A stretch of DNA of 64,000 nt from Marasmius tenuissimus (lineage: Eukaryota > Basidiomycota > Agaricomycetes > Agaricales > Marasmiaceae). Under the pieces are notes generated by a model. The model was not told the origin of the DNA and did not search any database. It was given only the letters and a program-made list of their open reading frames with translations. Both the position numbers and the translations under genes were made by a program. The stretch is from the NCBI GenBank assembly GCA_029532415.1, contig JAQOTA010000049.1, positions 248,001-312,000 on the forward strand. Direction: 5' to 3'. Positions 1 to 13,155 of the stretch are shown here, one piece after another. How positions within the stretch are numbered: position 1 is the first letter of the stretch; the number at the start of each line of letters is the position of its first letter.

Positions 1-676
1 ACGGCTGTCCTGGCCGCGAGTGTGGCGGTCATAGCCATCACTATCTGGTACAACGAGTTCCACGGCGGAGGCACGTATTGGCCCATCCGCATGTGGCTCA
101 ATGGCATCGGTTTTGGCGCATTCGAGACTGGCGCCGTATTGTTGGCTGGTGAGTTCTTTCCCTGGACCATATGTCCGCGCCAACTTTCAACCTTCACGTC
201 TCGCTGACCCGAGAACTGTAGGAGAGAACCGCGACCAGTTTGATCTGGTGGCGGCGAGGGCAATCCTGATCTCGACGCTTCTTTACGCCACAACCACACA
301 TACCCAAGACTTCAAGGACATGATCGGAGACCGTCAAATCGGACGGTCAACGTTTCCTCTAGATCATCCGCAAGTTGCGCGAGTGAGCGTCCTGGTTGTT
401 CTGATGGCCTGGTCATTTTTTCAGTCGTATGTGTGGGACCTTGACCTCGTCGTCATGTGTACTGTCTGCGCTCTGGCCCTATATGTCGGACTGAGGTTCT
501 ATTTCATACGTGGAATGAAAGATGATCAGGTCTCATTTTACTGGTATAATGTGAGTCCTATTCCAAGTTCTCCGAGGTATGATTGTACTGACGACCATTG
601 GGATCACAAGCTTTGGCTGTCGTTTGCGTATGCGATGCCTGGTTTGTATCGTATGAAAGGTGTTCTTCTTCACTGA
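1..676 (+). CDS. UbiA-family prenyltransferase/terpene cyclase-like protein, 3' part
   Basis: Integral membrane enzyme of the UbiA superfamily, which transfers or cyclises prenyl diphosphates with Mg2+ held by Asp-rich motifs. The gene is cut by the window start. Reading frame 1 gives a membrane segment, then LLAG joined over a short intron (about 150-204, GT-AG) to ENRDQFDLVAARAIL. The second Asp-rich motif reads HTQDFKDMIGDRQIGR and is followed by further hydrophobic segments. A last intron joins SFYWYN to LWLSFAYAMPGLYR and the stop is at 674-676. The first Asp-rich motif lies outside the window but is visible in the decayed copy at 46.8 kb. Known basidiomycete relatives include aromatic prenyltransferases and UbiA-type sesquiterpene cyclases; which activity applies here cannot be told. 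The neighbouring P450, GMC, SDR and epoxide hydrolase suggest secondary metabolism. Confidence 0.75.
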
Positions 677-2135
677 GTCGTAACGGTCTCGTATCATTAG
701 GCGGTCCCTTCTTTTCTTCGTGACTGAATATTTATCATTGCTATTGTGTTAGTATGTTCAAGACTATCTATCTAGATATCTATCGCTGTAGTGCCATGGG
801 ACTCGGGTCAGTTCCAATTTCCGACCACGCAATAATCCCAGAGAGACTACATACTACATCATCCCACTTCGGACCATTGCCAAGAAAGTTGGCAGCCTGT
901 GGGCGGTGATTACGGCTCAACCTAGCTGCTGCGATCCCGTCAATACTAAGTAAAATGATAATTTTACGTTGTCTACCTGCCGGTCCTCAGCAGGCTCAGA
1001 CCACGATCTAATCCGAGTTCCCCATGCTCGTATCCTGGATTTTTCTTACCAGAAATTCCGAGTCGCGGATCCCCAACTTACCTACGCTAGAGTCATGTGG
1101 TTCATGAGCGCTGCAGCCACTGATAACGCTATCGGAATCTATCAATACGCGCGTTACAGACCGAGCTTCTATGAACAAGGCTGTAGATTACTGACTCGAC
1201 TCGGAGGTTTGTTTCATTGGGTCGGCACCACTCACGATAGTTCCTGGTAGTTCTCACAGCACCTGGCTGTTGCAATCACAGTAGTTGATGAACAGAAGAA
1301 GCTAGAAATGATGGTTCATCATACTCCCATTGCTATCATGTACCCGGCAAAATCTTCATAAATCTCGAAGTCACACCGGCAAGGTCGTCAGGAGGGCCGT
1401 TCGTCGGGTGAAGGTCATCCCCCGAAGAACCCATCGGGATTCAATGGGAATAATGTACCTCGCTCCAATGTCGCCGTCCTCTTTCGGCCGGTCAAGAACC
1501 GATGGGAAGATTCGCGCAAGATGGCATTGTGGCGCTCCGCCATGTGCGCTGTATCAATATAGCTAAAGTGTAACGAAGAAATGTTGGCGGTCATACCATC
1601 AATTCTCACCGAATCACTACCATCACTGAACAAAATAGATCTAAGAGCTTTGCTTCAAGTTGCCAGCAAGTGCTTCGAGCTATCTATAGCGAAGTGATTG
1701 CTGAGCGTTATTGTTTCACAGTACTTTCGCTGCACCAGATCTAGTGTTTGGGGCAGCATGGCAGTAGACTTGTTTGACTGATGCAGACTGAAGGAAGGTG
1801 ATTTCGGGAAGCAGCGGAGATTTGAGAATCGAGATACGGCGTCATTTCCTCGACAATGCCGCTCGGCGGACTACCGAGATGTCTAGTTCTCTTTAAGTTC
1901 ATATGGAAGGCACCGGTGAGCGGCTCGAATTGCCTATCCTCGTGCTTTGACCTTTTGTTTGTACACACCCAATGACCCCAGATGTCCGGGAAGATCGATG
2001 TGCCTGTATCGGTCGGTTTGAACTATCAATGGGGACAAAACGGGGACCTCTTATAAACCTATGCATTGTGATCGAATTCCAGGATCAGCGCACCTCTCCT
2101 CCATTCACACCTCCATAGTTTCTCCTCCCAGCAAC
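677..2135. other. Intergenic stretch, no gene recognised
   Basis: Short open frames exist on both strands (for example 969-1250 plus and 1415-1633 minus), but none has a recognisable domain or a convincing exon structure. The last 100 bases should hold the promoter of the DUF6534 gene, with a possible TATA-like TTATAAA near 2050. Confidence 0.4.
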
Positions 2136-4172
2136 ATGTCAGCTCCCCCCGCAGCTCCGACGTCCGTGGACCCAGGCGTTCCCATTATCATGCCGTTCCC
2201 TGCATTCAACCAGCTACTTGCCACAACCTACGGAGTACAACTTGCTGGGCTATTCGTTTCCTGTGGACTGTTCGGGGTATTTGGTCTGCAAGTGTAAGTT
2301 TGTCTATCAGAGTATTCATCTATTCTGGTTTCCGACAGCTGATGGGATGACTTTTCTTTCGCTCTTAGTTTCATTTATTATAAAGGGTGAGCCATATCAG
2401 TAGCATTCGACGTCCACTGATCTCGATGCCCCGTCCTGCGCTTCAGACGCGCTCGTGATCCCTTCCTCCTCAAGGCGCTGGTAAGTGCCTTTTTACGACC
2501 ATAGAACCGGCTCGATCAACTTATTCCATTGTAGCCTTTATACCTCCTGTAAGTCGTGCATCTACTTGAGGTCCTGTTTAAACATCCCCTTACCGAAGTG
2601 TCAAACTAGTATCGTGGAGTTCTTGCACCAATTCCTGGTGTGTACGGCAGGTACTAATAAATAAAGCATCTGCTTAGTTTCAGTACCAGCGCTGATTTCT
2701 CTTAGTCTACAAGGTCCTCATTAATGGATTTGGGAATCAACTAGTCGCGGTTGGCGCAATTATTCCGTGAGTAGGGACACGTCTTTTGGATATACTCACG
2801 ATTGACCCTACTCCCAGGGAGCTCTTCGTGAGTTCAAATTATGTCTCCTCGCTCACTCGACTCAACTGAGAATCTCGCTTCCCGACTAAGGTCGGCACAA
2901 TGTTCCAGGTGCGTATGATCATCCACGTTATAGTTTCCGAACAAACCTGATCGTAGTACTCAGGCATTCTGTGCATCTGGCGCCCAAATGTTCTATACCT
3001 ACAGGATCTGGAAATGTGCGTGGCTATCTAAATGAAGAAAGGTCACTGATCAGCGGTCTAACTCTTTCTCAGTCACCTCTGGCCGACCCGGGGCCAAGCA
3101 GCTGATCACTCACTGGGTGATTCCATGCATCACTGTACGTTCTGATTACTCTCCCCGAGCTGCGGCAGCACCCTGAGGACATACGGCGTAGATTCCACTT
3201 TCTGCGGTTCAACTTGCTATGACACTGAGTGAGTACGCGTTCGTCTCAAGAACACATCCGGTCTAACAGGATTTCATAATCTCAGCGAACTGCGCCTTAA
3301 CGTTTGTCGTTCTCATTTTTGTGTTTGGAATTCATCGGGTGACATTTTGCGTTCGTTAGTCTTAAACACGGTTCTCTGCAGTATCTCGAAACCATTTCGG
3401 CAAGTTTTTCTATAGTATCGCCCTATCATTTTACTCACATCAATCTTCGGATAAACAGTGGACGACATATGTGACTCACGCCACAAACGCGTTCTTGGAT
3501 GTTCTCTTCGTCATTGCAATGTTAACTCTCCTGCATCAAGATCAGAGTGTCTTTGTGGGGTGAGAACGTCCCGTTTTTCTGTTCATCATTGATATGTCGC
3601 TCATCCACGACTACTCAGGACCAATAAAATGGTAAACCGCCTCACAGTCGTGGTTATTAACACCGGCCTGGCGACGACTGTATTCACACTATTGACCATA
3701 ATCTTCGTAAGTGGTCGCCTTGAATTGACTTGAGTCTCCGATGATCTCAGAGACTTACAACCTCATTAGCTTGCTGCGAAGCCTGATACACTCATTTACG
3801 TTTTCTTCAATTTCATGATTTCTCCACTCTACGGGAACTCTGTGCTGGCCAACCTCAACTCACGAGAATTCGTACGTGGCGGACACGACACTTTCACTTC
3901 ACAAAGCGGCGGAATGCAGATGAACAGCGTGAAATTCAAGAGGGGCTTCTCTGTGAGTAGAAACTTGGAAACACCCGGTCCAGTTGATAACCAGCTGATC
4001 GTGCCTCTCATCTGGATATAGACTACTGCAATAGATGAATCCAGGGCCCGACTGGAAGAGGCTTCTGGCAAGGACGTGATCAAATACACTACCTCTACCA
4101 CGACCATGCGTGAGTGCACTCATTTCCCTCATCGAATGTGGTTAAGCTGAACCCGCACCGACAGACGATTGA
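2136..4172 (+). CDS. DUF6534-type seven-helix membrane protein
   Basis: Many short exons separated by 45-60 base introns encode a hydrophobic protein. It starts MSAPPAAPTSVDPGVPIIMP; an in-frame ATG at 2061 is possible but lies closer to the presumed promoter. Early helices read TTYGVQLAGLFVSCGLFGVF, and the next exon reads RARDPFLLKAL. The C-terminal exon reads FNFMISPLYGNSVLANLN, which is the characteristic end of the DUF6534 region (family members have LY.NS.LATLNAR). A hydrophilic tail follows, and a final intron leads to the stop at 4170-4172. The family is abundant in Agaricomycetes and its function is unknown. The gene may be a cluster bystander. Confidence 0.7.
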
Positions 4173-4530
4173 CGCAACGGTAGAGGGGCCGACACAATCA
4201 CATCCATGGACTGAGGAGTGTCTCGAACTGAATCTCGTCGTGTTTATCATGTTGTCTAATCTGTAGTGGAATTTTATCTATTTGCCGGGGTTGTTTCCCA
4301 TGTGCCTTCAAGGGAGTTCGCAATCAGCTCAAATTGGTTTCCGTTCATAGCCCCACGGCTCGGTTGCTCTTGAGACCTTCGACCACGCAGTCTAGATTCA
4401 GCAACTACACGGTGTAGGACGATCATTCAATTTATGTCGCATTCAAAATCAACTAATATTTACATGTTGTGCTGCAGCGTCGAGGTCAAGAACATTACCC
4501 GATGAATTGTTCGGCCAAGCTCACGAGAAG
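4173..4530. other. Short convergent intergenic region
   Basis: 3' flanks of two convergent genes. No ORF, repeat or RNA gene was recognised. Confidence 0.4.
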
Positions 4531-5997
4531 CTAATAGCCGTCTTTGCCGTTGACCACTCCATACGCTGGCCCGCCCTTCCCATACATCTTCCTCAAGTCT
4601 GCGACCAGTATCTCCGGCACTTCGTACGCAGCGAAATGACCACCTCGCTCATGACGCTCATGAAAGACCACGTCTCGGTCTGTGAGCCATCTGCATAGAT
4701 GAGCAACGCGGTCAGCACGCGAACGGTTGATATCGACAGACTAGCATATTGTACTCACGAGACGGGAATAGGAGCGAGCTCCGCAGGGAACAAAGAATAT
4801 CCGAACGGGAGTGTTGTTTTTGGAAGGTTGTAGATTCCCCCACTTTGTGCGACCTCGTAGTAGGTGCGTACTGAGGCCGCCGGACCAGAACGGGAGAACC
4901 AGTAGATAGAAACCCAGGTCAACACTGGGCGATTCAGGAAAGCCATAAGCAAAGAGTATCACTACCATGGCGAGCTCGCTCACCTTCATCATCTTCCCAA
5001 GCATACTTGTCTGTCCAGCGCACGAGCTTCTCGTAGATCCATGCAAGCAACCCCACAGGAGAGTCGTTCAGATTGTAGCCGATCGTTTGGGGCTGGGTAG
5101 ATTGTTCAACAAAATAACCGTTTCCTTTCGTCGTGTATTGATTGATCTTCTCCAAGGCAATTTTGTCTTCTTCAGTGGGATTCTCAATGGTGCCGGGCGG
5201 AGGAGACGCCACAACCATATTGGAGTGCCAGGCCTTGATGTTTGAACCGCCGTAGGTCGCTGCCATGACATGTGTTATCTGTAATGGGGTTGAGATGGAC
5301 TGAGATCGCGTTGGACTAGACGGGGTCGTACCATGTAGCCCCAGTCACCTCCCTGAGTGACTTGGAAATGACGAGAGATGAGCGAGTGCTTGGAAGTCAC
5401 GGTTGGAAGTCACAGTGAAGGTCCACTTACCATACTGCTCATATCCTAGAGCCAACATGAGTTTATGGCCTACCTCGGCATATTTCGCCAGATCGAACCC
5501 CTTCTTCTTCGCACCCTCAGAAAACCCGTGGCCAGGTAAACCCAAAGCTACAACGTGAAAGCTTGGGTGCCCTTCTCCAGCGGCTGTCAGGAGCGGTAAG
5601 GTCTTTCGAACCTCAATGAAGCTTCCGGGCCCTGAAATTTGGTCAGCTTACAGTCGCAGAGGAGAGGGAAATACCCACAGCCATGCACACATAACATAGG
5701 AATGGCGTTGGCTGCCTTGCTCTGCTGGTGCACATAATGGACATTCAAAGTTCCGTGACCTCCGCTGACTTCAATGTCCCTCGTAAACTGAGGGAAATCA
5801 TCATTCAACGCCTTCTCGTGTTTCCTCCAGTCATATCCATCCTTCCATCTAGCGACCAATCGCCGGACATCGGCAAGCGGTGCACCGTAATCCCATCCGG
5901 CCTCATCGATTTCGTCTGGCAAACGCGTGAGCTCGAGCTTTTGCTTCAGGAGATTGAGAGCGTCGTCTGCAATGGAGATCTTGAACTTGGAAGCCAT
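4531..5997 (-). CDS. Epoxide hydrolase (alpha/beta hydrolase with EHN domain)
   Basis: The first exon (5997 downward) starts [20 protein letters not shown] and carries the N-terminal epoxide hydrolase domain, with [20 protein letters not shown]. The alpha/beta-hydrolase core follows. The oxyanion-hole region is CVHGCG, then a [10 protein letters not shown] strand-helix. The nucleophile motif GGDWGYM lies near 5350-5330, the lid region reads [20 protein letters not shown], and the catalytic histidine motif is [15 protein letters not shown] near 4640. The stop is at 4531-4533. All three catalytic regions are present, so the gene looks intact over about five introns. Family members open epoxides to vicinal diols through an aspartyl ester. 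Beside a P450 that could make epoxides, this is a plausible tailoring enzyme. It is transcribed divergently from the P450. Confidence 0.85.
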
Positions 5998-7335
5998 GAT
6001 AGTAAGAGGAAGATAAGCAAAGGGCTTACGAGAAGCTATGCATCAGTTCCAAAACAGTGGTCGGATTTGGTTCAAATCAAGCTTGGGCCCATTCTCGAAT
6101 CACCTGGTAGTAAACAAACTTTAACGAAGACGTCAGTGATCTGTGGCCACTAACAAAGGAAGACTGATACACACTCAGGCGCCGCGGCCCGCAAATGAAC
6201 GATGTAGGTCTTTTCAAGTAGAGAGGAACGTGAAAAGGTGTCCCGAGTCTGAACATTAGCTGCAGATTGCAATGGCGGAACTCGCGAGTTCAAGGCAATA
6301 TCGTACAGAGTCCTCTGGTGTATATACAATTTCAAGCCGATGAAGAAGTAGAAGTCAGCGCTATACAGGACAGACCAGCAGGACTCACCAATTCACCGTT
6401 GATGAGTAGCGGAACGGAGAGGAGCTTCGTGCCGAGGCAGTTGTGGGCTGCTTGAGCCTTGTACGGTGTACCTGCCAATTTCGGCTAGACTCAGAGCGAT
6501 TACCATATAAGTACAATTCCCACGCGCCAGCTGCGGGTGCCAACATAGTCGACGTCAACGACTTCGAGCCTCTCCGACCTCAACGCCTCGCGTTTCTTTG
6601 AGCACCCGAACATAACTCAACTCGGATCATAGAAGAAAAATCACGCCGAATCAATCAAAACAGAACTAAGCATCGTCATACGAGTCATCGGATCTCACTA
6701 GCTACCGACTCGGACGAACACCTTTCGTCAATGGAACTGGGAATCCGAAATGACGGTGAATCGTCGTTTTCCTGATGATCAATCGCCTAACTTGTTTTTC
6801 GGTCTCGTCGCACTTCTACCAGTAGCCCGCTCTAATCGCTCGACCTGGTTCATAGTGGTTCATAAAAAGTGTTATATGATGTTCCGGATCCGAAGGCGAA
6901 CTGATATACTGGATATGCTCGAAAGTCGAACTCCATGAACATTCTCTGATGATCTGCCAACCTATCCATGATCGTCTTAGTGATATCTGCTCCGGAAATC
7001 AGCCTAGATTCACGCTAGATCTCGACCTCTGTTTATCGACTGGGGATCCCAAGTTTCTTCATGACAACTCATCCATGTATCGTAGTACCTACTGCAATCA
7101 TATGCTCGTATGATGATTATAGTGCTCTCACAGCACTCGGCAAAGCATTGACGTATATCAGCGATTCTTTCACAGCGAAGCATCGACGTTCAAACGTTCA
7201 ACTATGGTCGAACATATAGACTGCTTCCAGGTTCATCTCGGATACTCATCTCGGATACTGCGGCCGATGTCTATATCTTCCCTTCCCGAATTACTCTCCG
7301 CTACCATTTCCAAGCCTCTGGCCCACCAAATCCAC
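5998..7335. other. Divergent intergenic region between epoxide hydrolase and P450
   Basis: About 1.3 kb with no credible gene; small ORFs here lack any family feature. It should hold both 5' regions of the divergent pair, so shared upstream control is possible, but I could not recognise specific operators. Confidence 0.4.
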
Positions 7336-9567
7336 ATGAATCTCCTTACTCCACTCGATTGTATCGTAGTCGGCGCACTCAGCATATGGCTCCTTTGGCT
7401 GGCTCGACAGCGAAGAGCTTGCGATACCAATTTGCCGCCGGGTCCTCGAAGCTATCCTATTATCGGAAGCGCTTTGGCCATGCCTCGACGCTATCCTGCA
7501 CGTGGTTTTGCTGAACTAGGAGAGGTGGGTGATATGCTTTAGATGGTGTGAAATAATCTTCCTCATAATTCCTCGCTTTCTACCGCAGCAATATGGTGCG
7601 CTCTGAACACTGACAGCCTGTCTCGAGACTTATCGGGACGAGATTCATAGGCGATATAATCTATCTGAAAATATTCAACCAAGGAATACTGGTACTTAAC
7701 AGTCAAGAAGCTGCCTTCACGGCTTTGTGTATCCACGGGGAAAGCTCTTCTGGACGCCCGTCTCTCGTCATGGCCGGTACACTGTGAGTTATCTTAGCTC
7801 CCCGTCTTACCCAGCTTGGTCGAACTCTCACTAATCCTTGCTTCCATGCCGCAGATCAGGATATGACCGATTCCTGGGCCTCATGCAAAACGATAAACGG
7901 CTTCAGGATGGGAGAAAGTATCTCCACGGAGCCATTGGTCCCCATTTTGCTCGTGCATATGCCGATGCTCAGCAGGCCGAAGTCATGCGGTTCCTGAAAA
8001 AGTTGGAGAGCAACCCGGATGAATTCATGAATCATTGCAAGTGGTGCGCCCCTTTCGTCGACCTGCTGTTCAAAACACTGCTGACGCATGAAGAAAGGAT
8101 CGTTGGAGCCTGTATTCTTCTAATCTCACGTATGCAAGCACTTTCCTTCTCGAGTACTGCGCTTATCCTAGCTCTCAGATGGTTACACCACGCAAGACTC
8201 TGACGATCCATTCGTTTTGGCGTCTAGCGCGGTGATGAAGCAGTTTGGCGACGCGGCGATGCCAGCCAAGTGGCTCGTCGACGTTTTCCCTTTTTGTCAG
8301 TCTTGCTTCGAACGAGGAAAGCTCGCTCGTATACTTATCTTCATACCCATGTTCCGCCGCCAGTGATACATGTCCCGGACTGGTTTCCTGGAGCCGGATT
8401 CAAGCGTATCGCAGCTAGGTATCGGTTAGCCGCCGAAGAGGCGTTTAGAAAGCCGTACATGTGGGTGAAGAATCAGATGGTTGGTTTTCTTCTTTCTTCA
8501 TCGGCGTTGATACTAACGCCTCGTCTAACCCTGTAATGCATCTAGAGAGAAGGCTCTGCCAAACCGAGTCTCGTGGCTTCATTCTTAGAGAGTATGGAAG
8601 ACTCCGCACAATTGACCAAGGAACAAGAGGAATTCATCATGTTTACTATGGGGGATCTATTGTACGTTCTTCATCCGCGTGTTCAGGAGCCAGGTACAGA
8701 TATGAGTTACTCTTTTTCATAGTGGTGCGGGGATTGAGACAGTGAGTAGTTGTATGAACAAAACTTCGCGTCAAATTCTAACTGTCGAGCAAGATGACTT
8801 CCACCGTAACATCGTTTTTCCTGGCAATGGCAAAGAATCCTTCCACTCTGAGGAAGGCCCAATTCGAGATTGACAGCGTATGTACGGTAGAACACCGTCT
8901 ACCAATGTTCAAGGACAAGTCTCGGTTGCCATATGTCGAGGCACTTGCAAAGGAGCTCATGAGATGGGGGGCCATGACCCCTCTGGGACTCCCGCACAGG
9001 TTTACTCGAGACGAAACAGTGAATGGGTATCATATCCCGAAGGATACAATTGCGTTTGCTAACATAGGGTGAGCTCCTTCCCTTCCTCCTGCCCAGTTGA
9101 AATCGGTCATATGCAGGTCTTCACGGCACAGAGCAATTTCGTTCGATCAGAGGATTTATCCCGAACCGCACACATTTTCTCCCGAACGCTTTTTGGGCTC
9201 GGATGCACAGGAAGATCCTAGGAACAGTGTCTTTGGGTTCGGAAGAAGGCGCGTACAAAACAATGTTTAACTTCTCTCAGACGATGAGAGCTCAGTCACG
9301 CTACCTCGCTAGAATATGCCCAGGAGCGGGATTGGCAGAACAGATCATCTTCATCATTGTTTCCTGCACTCTCGCTACTTTTGACATTCGTGCCCTTGAA
9401 GGTGAAAGCTACGATGTTGATCGCACGGACACAGTCATCAGGTAAGCCCAGTCAGTGTTCATGAAGACATCCAGGTGCTCATGCTCCAGTCGGGTTCCAG
9501 CATGAATAAACCTTTTATGTGCGATATTACCTTGCGATCAAAGGAGTCTAGTACCCTCATTGTGTAG
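7336..9567 (+). CDS. Cytochrome P450 monooxygenase
   Basis: The start at 7336 gives MNLLTPLDC followed by a membrane anchor (VVGALSIWLLWLA) and the proline hinge NLPPGPRSYPIIGSA. Small exons can be joined cleanly: EQYGDIIYLKIFNQGILVLN, then GYDRFLGLMQNDKRL, then EFMNHCK joined to RIVGACILLISHGYTTQD, then HVPDWFPGAGFKRIA. The I-helix region reads SGAGIETMTST, the ExxR motif is KELMRW, and PHRFTRDETVNGY precedes the haem loop. The haem-binding loop reads FGFGRRICPGAGLAEQ only if the intron at about 9249-9312 is taken as GC-AG. The last exon reads MNKPFMCDITLRSKE and stops at 9565-9567. Length and motifs match fungal class II P450s. The substrate is unknown; it is probably ER-anchored and oxidises the product of the neighbouring UbiA enzyme. 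Confidence 0.88.
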
Positions 9568-10323
9568 CGGCTCGGAAAAGAACATGATTCCCGGATTTTT
9601 CTAACGCAACCATGTCGATATATACTTCGCGTATTCAACTCGATAAAGAGCTGCTGGAATCAATATACACCTAAACCCTACAGGCGGATAGGTGGAGTCA
9701 GTCGACAGGATTGTACGATATGAGGCGACGCCAGTGTGCCAAGACCTCCGAATAACTCAACCATTCCGAACCTCCATGTAAACTGCCGTGGCGCGGCGTG
9801 GACGGTTGCCCGATGCCCTACCGCCTCTGACGCCGATGTACAGACTTTTACGAGGGTCAGCCGAGTATTTCAACAGCTGATACACAGGCTCAACCGAGTC
9901 CGAGACTCTGACGCGAGCAAACTCTGAAGAAGTTCTCATCGAGAATGGGTGATGTAGATCTGCTAACTTTGAGCTAACGATTGGCGACGGACGGCAAGGA
10001 AGTTGAATAAATCATATTATGTCTAAGACAACCTACAGGTGTTGGTGGCGTAGGTGGTTAATCATCAGCAAAGGCAGCTACCAATAATCAATCATTGACA
10101 ATGAATTGATGGACTTGTGTGCCAGAGTCGTCCTTTGAGCTCCAAGGCTTCGTCTGATGAACCAACTCGTCGCAGCATGCTGATCCACTCTAGAAACGGT
10201 GCTGCCAGTGAAAATCAGTGCCATCGTTTCTACTTTGACGTTGACGTGCGAAACCGAAGGAAAAGTGAAGAGTGGGGTATGAGGATTTCGATATACAAAG
10301 CAGTTCCGTACATGGCTTTCTTA
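9568..10323. other. Convergent intergenic region
   Basis: Lies between the 3' ends of the P450 and GMC genes. No gene, repeat or RNA was recognised. Confidence 0.4.
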
Positions 10324-13155
10324 CTATAACGAACTTTTTATCAGATCGGCGGCCTGGGAATAGTTAAGCACATTTGGCGGAACCCAAGGTTTATGCACCA
10401 TGAACTAACCTTCTCCCTGGAGATGCGCGCCGATTATGATGGGCATGATACTGGCATCTACGACGCGAAGGTTAGATGTGCCATATACCCGAAGATTCTG
10501 ATCAACGACTCCTGTCCAGGAAAGCTAGCATTTAACCGAGGTTCAAAGGGTTCCAAAAAGGAAATGAGCTACCTCCCAACTCTCGCGATGCCATCGCAGC
10601 TGTTCCTATAGAAAAACATTGATTAAGTTCATGTAAGTACCAAAACGTGTCAAGAGAGCCTACCGGCGAGATGGGCACCCGTCTTCGCTAATGAATGTTG
10701 AGTGAAAGTTGCCAGTGGAGGAAATGGAATGGCATACATACTATGAAGGTGTTGGAGACATACCTAGATATTGATAAGTCACAGGCGGGTAGCACTGTAT
10801 TCAAAATGACTCACTTATCGAGGCTAGCCTCATCGGCCTTAGTGCCCATCGAAGGATCCGGAAGAACCTGAGCGGCGGGATTGGCTGCAATGGGATTCTG
10901 ACTAGCCACTTCAAGGCCGATTTGGGTGAAGCTCCGCAGGGAGTGGAGATCTGGGCATCGATGCTTGCAACTTAAAATGTGTAGCATCGGTTTAAATATG
11001 CGGCTCACCGTGGACGAACGAAAGATAGTTGGGATCGATTACCGGATGGGCCAACGGGTCGGTGGTATTGATGTGCTGCATTGGTACAAACATCTGTGAC
11101 TCCCGTTTTGCATAGAATAGGTCGGAAAAGACTCACAATTGAACCACGACTAGCGGGGTGCTAAAAAAGGCGTTAGGGTACTAAACCCGGAAGCAATACA
11201 TCAAACTTGCCAACATGCCGACGATAATCGCCAAGTAGTTCGTATCGGGCGCGGGATCTATGAGACCCTGAGGAGCAGTAATGTATTCCGCGGGTGGAAC
11301 AGTCCCATCCCGCAGCCACTGAAGCTGAAAGGCTAGCTGAGCGTGATGCAGGGCAGTGATGTTTTCAGAAGCCAGGGCCTCTTGCATTCCGCGGATGAGA
11401 CCATCCCGGGCTGAGGAGGGGAAAAGTCTGTTTGTCGTATTCAGAAATACGAGGAGGTTGTCTCCCGCGGTGAGAAAACCCGTTTTATCTCGTTTGCTGC
11501 AGACATGAAGCGTCAGCGGTAAAGTCGGTATGAGGCCACGATATACCCACTAGATAGCCTCCTGCTCAGCTAGGAAGGTCGCATTGTTACGCAGAATATC
11601 TTCATTAACGTTAGCATATCGACCAAAGATGCTTCACGCTATACTGACCAAAAGTCGTTATATCGGATCGAGCTTGGAACTGGCTAACGACGTATATGTG
11701 ATCCTGTAGATTCTCCCCCACTCCGGGGAGGTCAACAACCGTATTGATACCCAAATGTGACAATAATGATGGGTTTCCGATGCCTAAGGACAGAATTTGC
11801 TGAGCACACATCGCGTCTGAGATTCAATCGACTCGGACTTGCCCGAAAGCTCCAGTAGTTGAGGGGTTTGGACGCTACCAGCCGAAAGAATGACCTCTTT
11901 CAATGATGTCGTGGTAAAGCTACGATCGCGGCTGATAAAGGTAACTCCAGTTGCGATCTGAAGTCCACGGGAGTCATTACCAGAGAAGATAATCTTAGTC
12001 GCCTGTCAAGACTCAAAACAATTAGTTACCGGTCAAGCCCTGCATATTGATCGGGTCAGGCTTTACCTGAGCTCCCGTAAGGACGTGCAAATTCCTGCGT
12101 CTTGAGGCGGGGCAGTAGTACGCAGTGGTACTGTAGGATCGTATACCGTTACCAACAGCACGTCTCTCATTCCGCACTCCAGCTGTAAAGCCGCCGCCCT
12201 GCAAACGCCAGCTCAGCACTTCAATTGGATCGTGAGTTGATCAAACATACGGGATTGGGGTTCGTCGGAACACCAAGGCGATTCCATGTTTCAACCAGAG
12301 GATTCACGGTGTTGTCATAAACAGAGTTGTATGATGCCTAAGCCCTGCACTAAACTTGCCGCACCTTTCGTTATTAACGCTGAACATACCCGAATAGGCC
12401 CACGGGATCCGTCGTCAGTGAGAAATTCCCGTCTCGCCTTGTTTAACGCCGCTTTCGATACGCCGGGGTATCTGGAGTCAAAGGCAAGGTCAACGCGTTC
12501 CGACTTCTTGAAGTACGGGAGTAGGGATTCGAAATCCCAGTCACTTCCATTGGAGAAAGTCGGCCATGTATCATATTCGGCCTTGGAAGCGCGGTCCCAT
12601 GCGAGGAGGTTTATGCCTGTCGACCTCCCCAACATTTTGCCGCTAAACAAACGATGCCTCAGTTCTATGGGGAATTCTCGTTCTATTGTTACTCACCGAG
12701 TTTCTTGGATAATCCTGTTGGCCCCATTGGCCTGGGGAACAGTCGCAAAAAGCCAATCGTAGGTCGCATTGCCCGTCGTTCGGCCTTGAAGTCCTGAACA
12801 GCCCAGAGTTGAGCATGAAGAGGATACTGAGGCAGTAATCGTGAGACAACATCTCTCACCGGGTACGTCTATCAACGGATCATCCAAATGAATGTCTCCC
12901 GCCTCAATAACACCCACTTGCACTCCGGAGTTCTCAGATAATCTGTGAATGCGTCAACGTATAGTGTGATATCAAGACTATATCATCTTACCTGGTCGCC
13001 AGCGGAAGACCACCAGCTCCGGACCCTAGGTATCGACAGGGTTAGTTGGCGATCATGACTCAACAACTAATAAACGTACCAACGATGATGAAGTCAAATT
13101 TCAGTGCAGCGAATTGCTCCGCGGAAATTGAAGGACGGACGGGTACATGAATGGC
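10324..13155 (-). CDS. GMC (glucose-methanol-choline) oxidoreductase
   Basis: FAD-dependent alcohol oxidase or dehydrogenase family. Reading downward from about 13155, AEQFAALKFDFIIVG joins over an intron to GSGAGGLPLATRLSENSG (the dinucleotide-binding fold), then VQVGVIEAGDIHLDDPLID. Further on come TTGNATYDWLFATVPQ and the FAD signature region GKMLGRSTGINLLAWDRASK. The second GMC signature region reads GIGNPSLLSHLGINTVVDLP with GVGENLQDH. The C-terminal part is split by short introns: GTAAMASRELGG, then VVDQNLRVYGTSNLRVVDAS, then AADLIKSSL and a stop at 10324-10326. The C-terminal motif segment is short compared with the family (the region after GAHLQ lacks about eight residues), so the active site may be damaged or my splice choice wrong. 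The 5' end is uncertain, and exons may lie up to 13.5 kb. Confidence 0.8.

Noticed and set aside
9736..10611. ORFs between the P450 and GMC genes as extra small genes
   Set aside because: No family features. Those at 10393-10611 are the antisense of GMC C-terminal exons.
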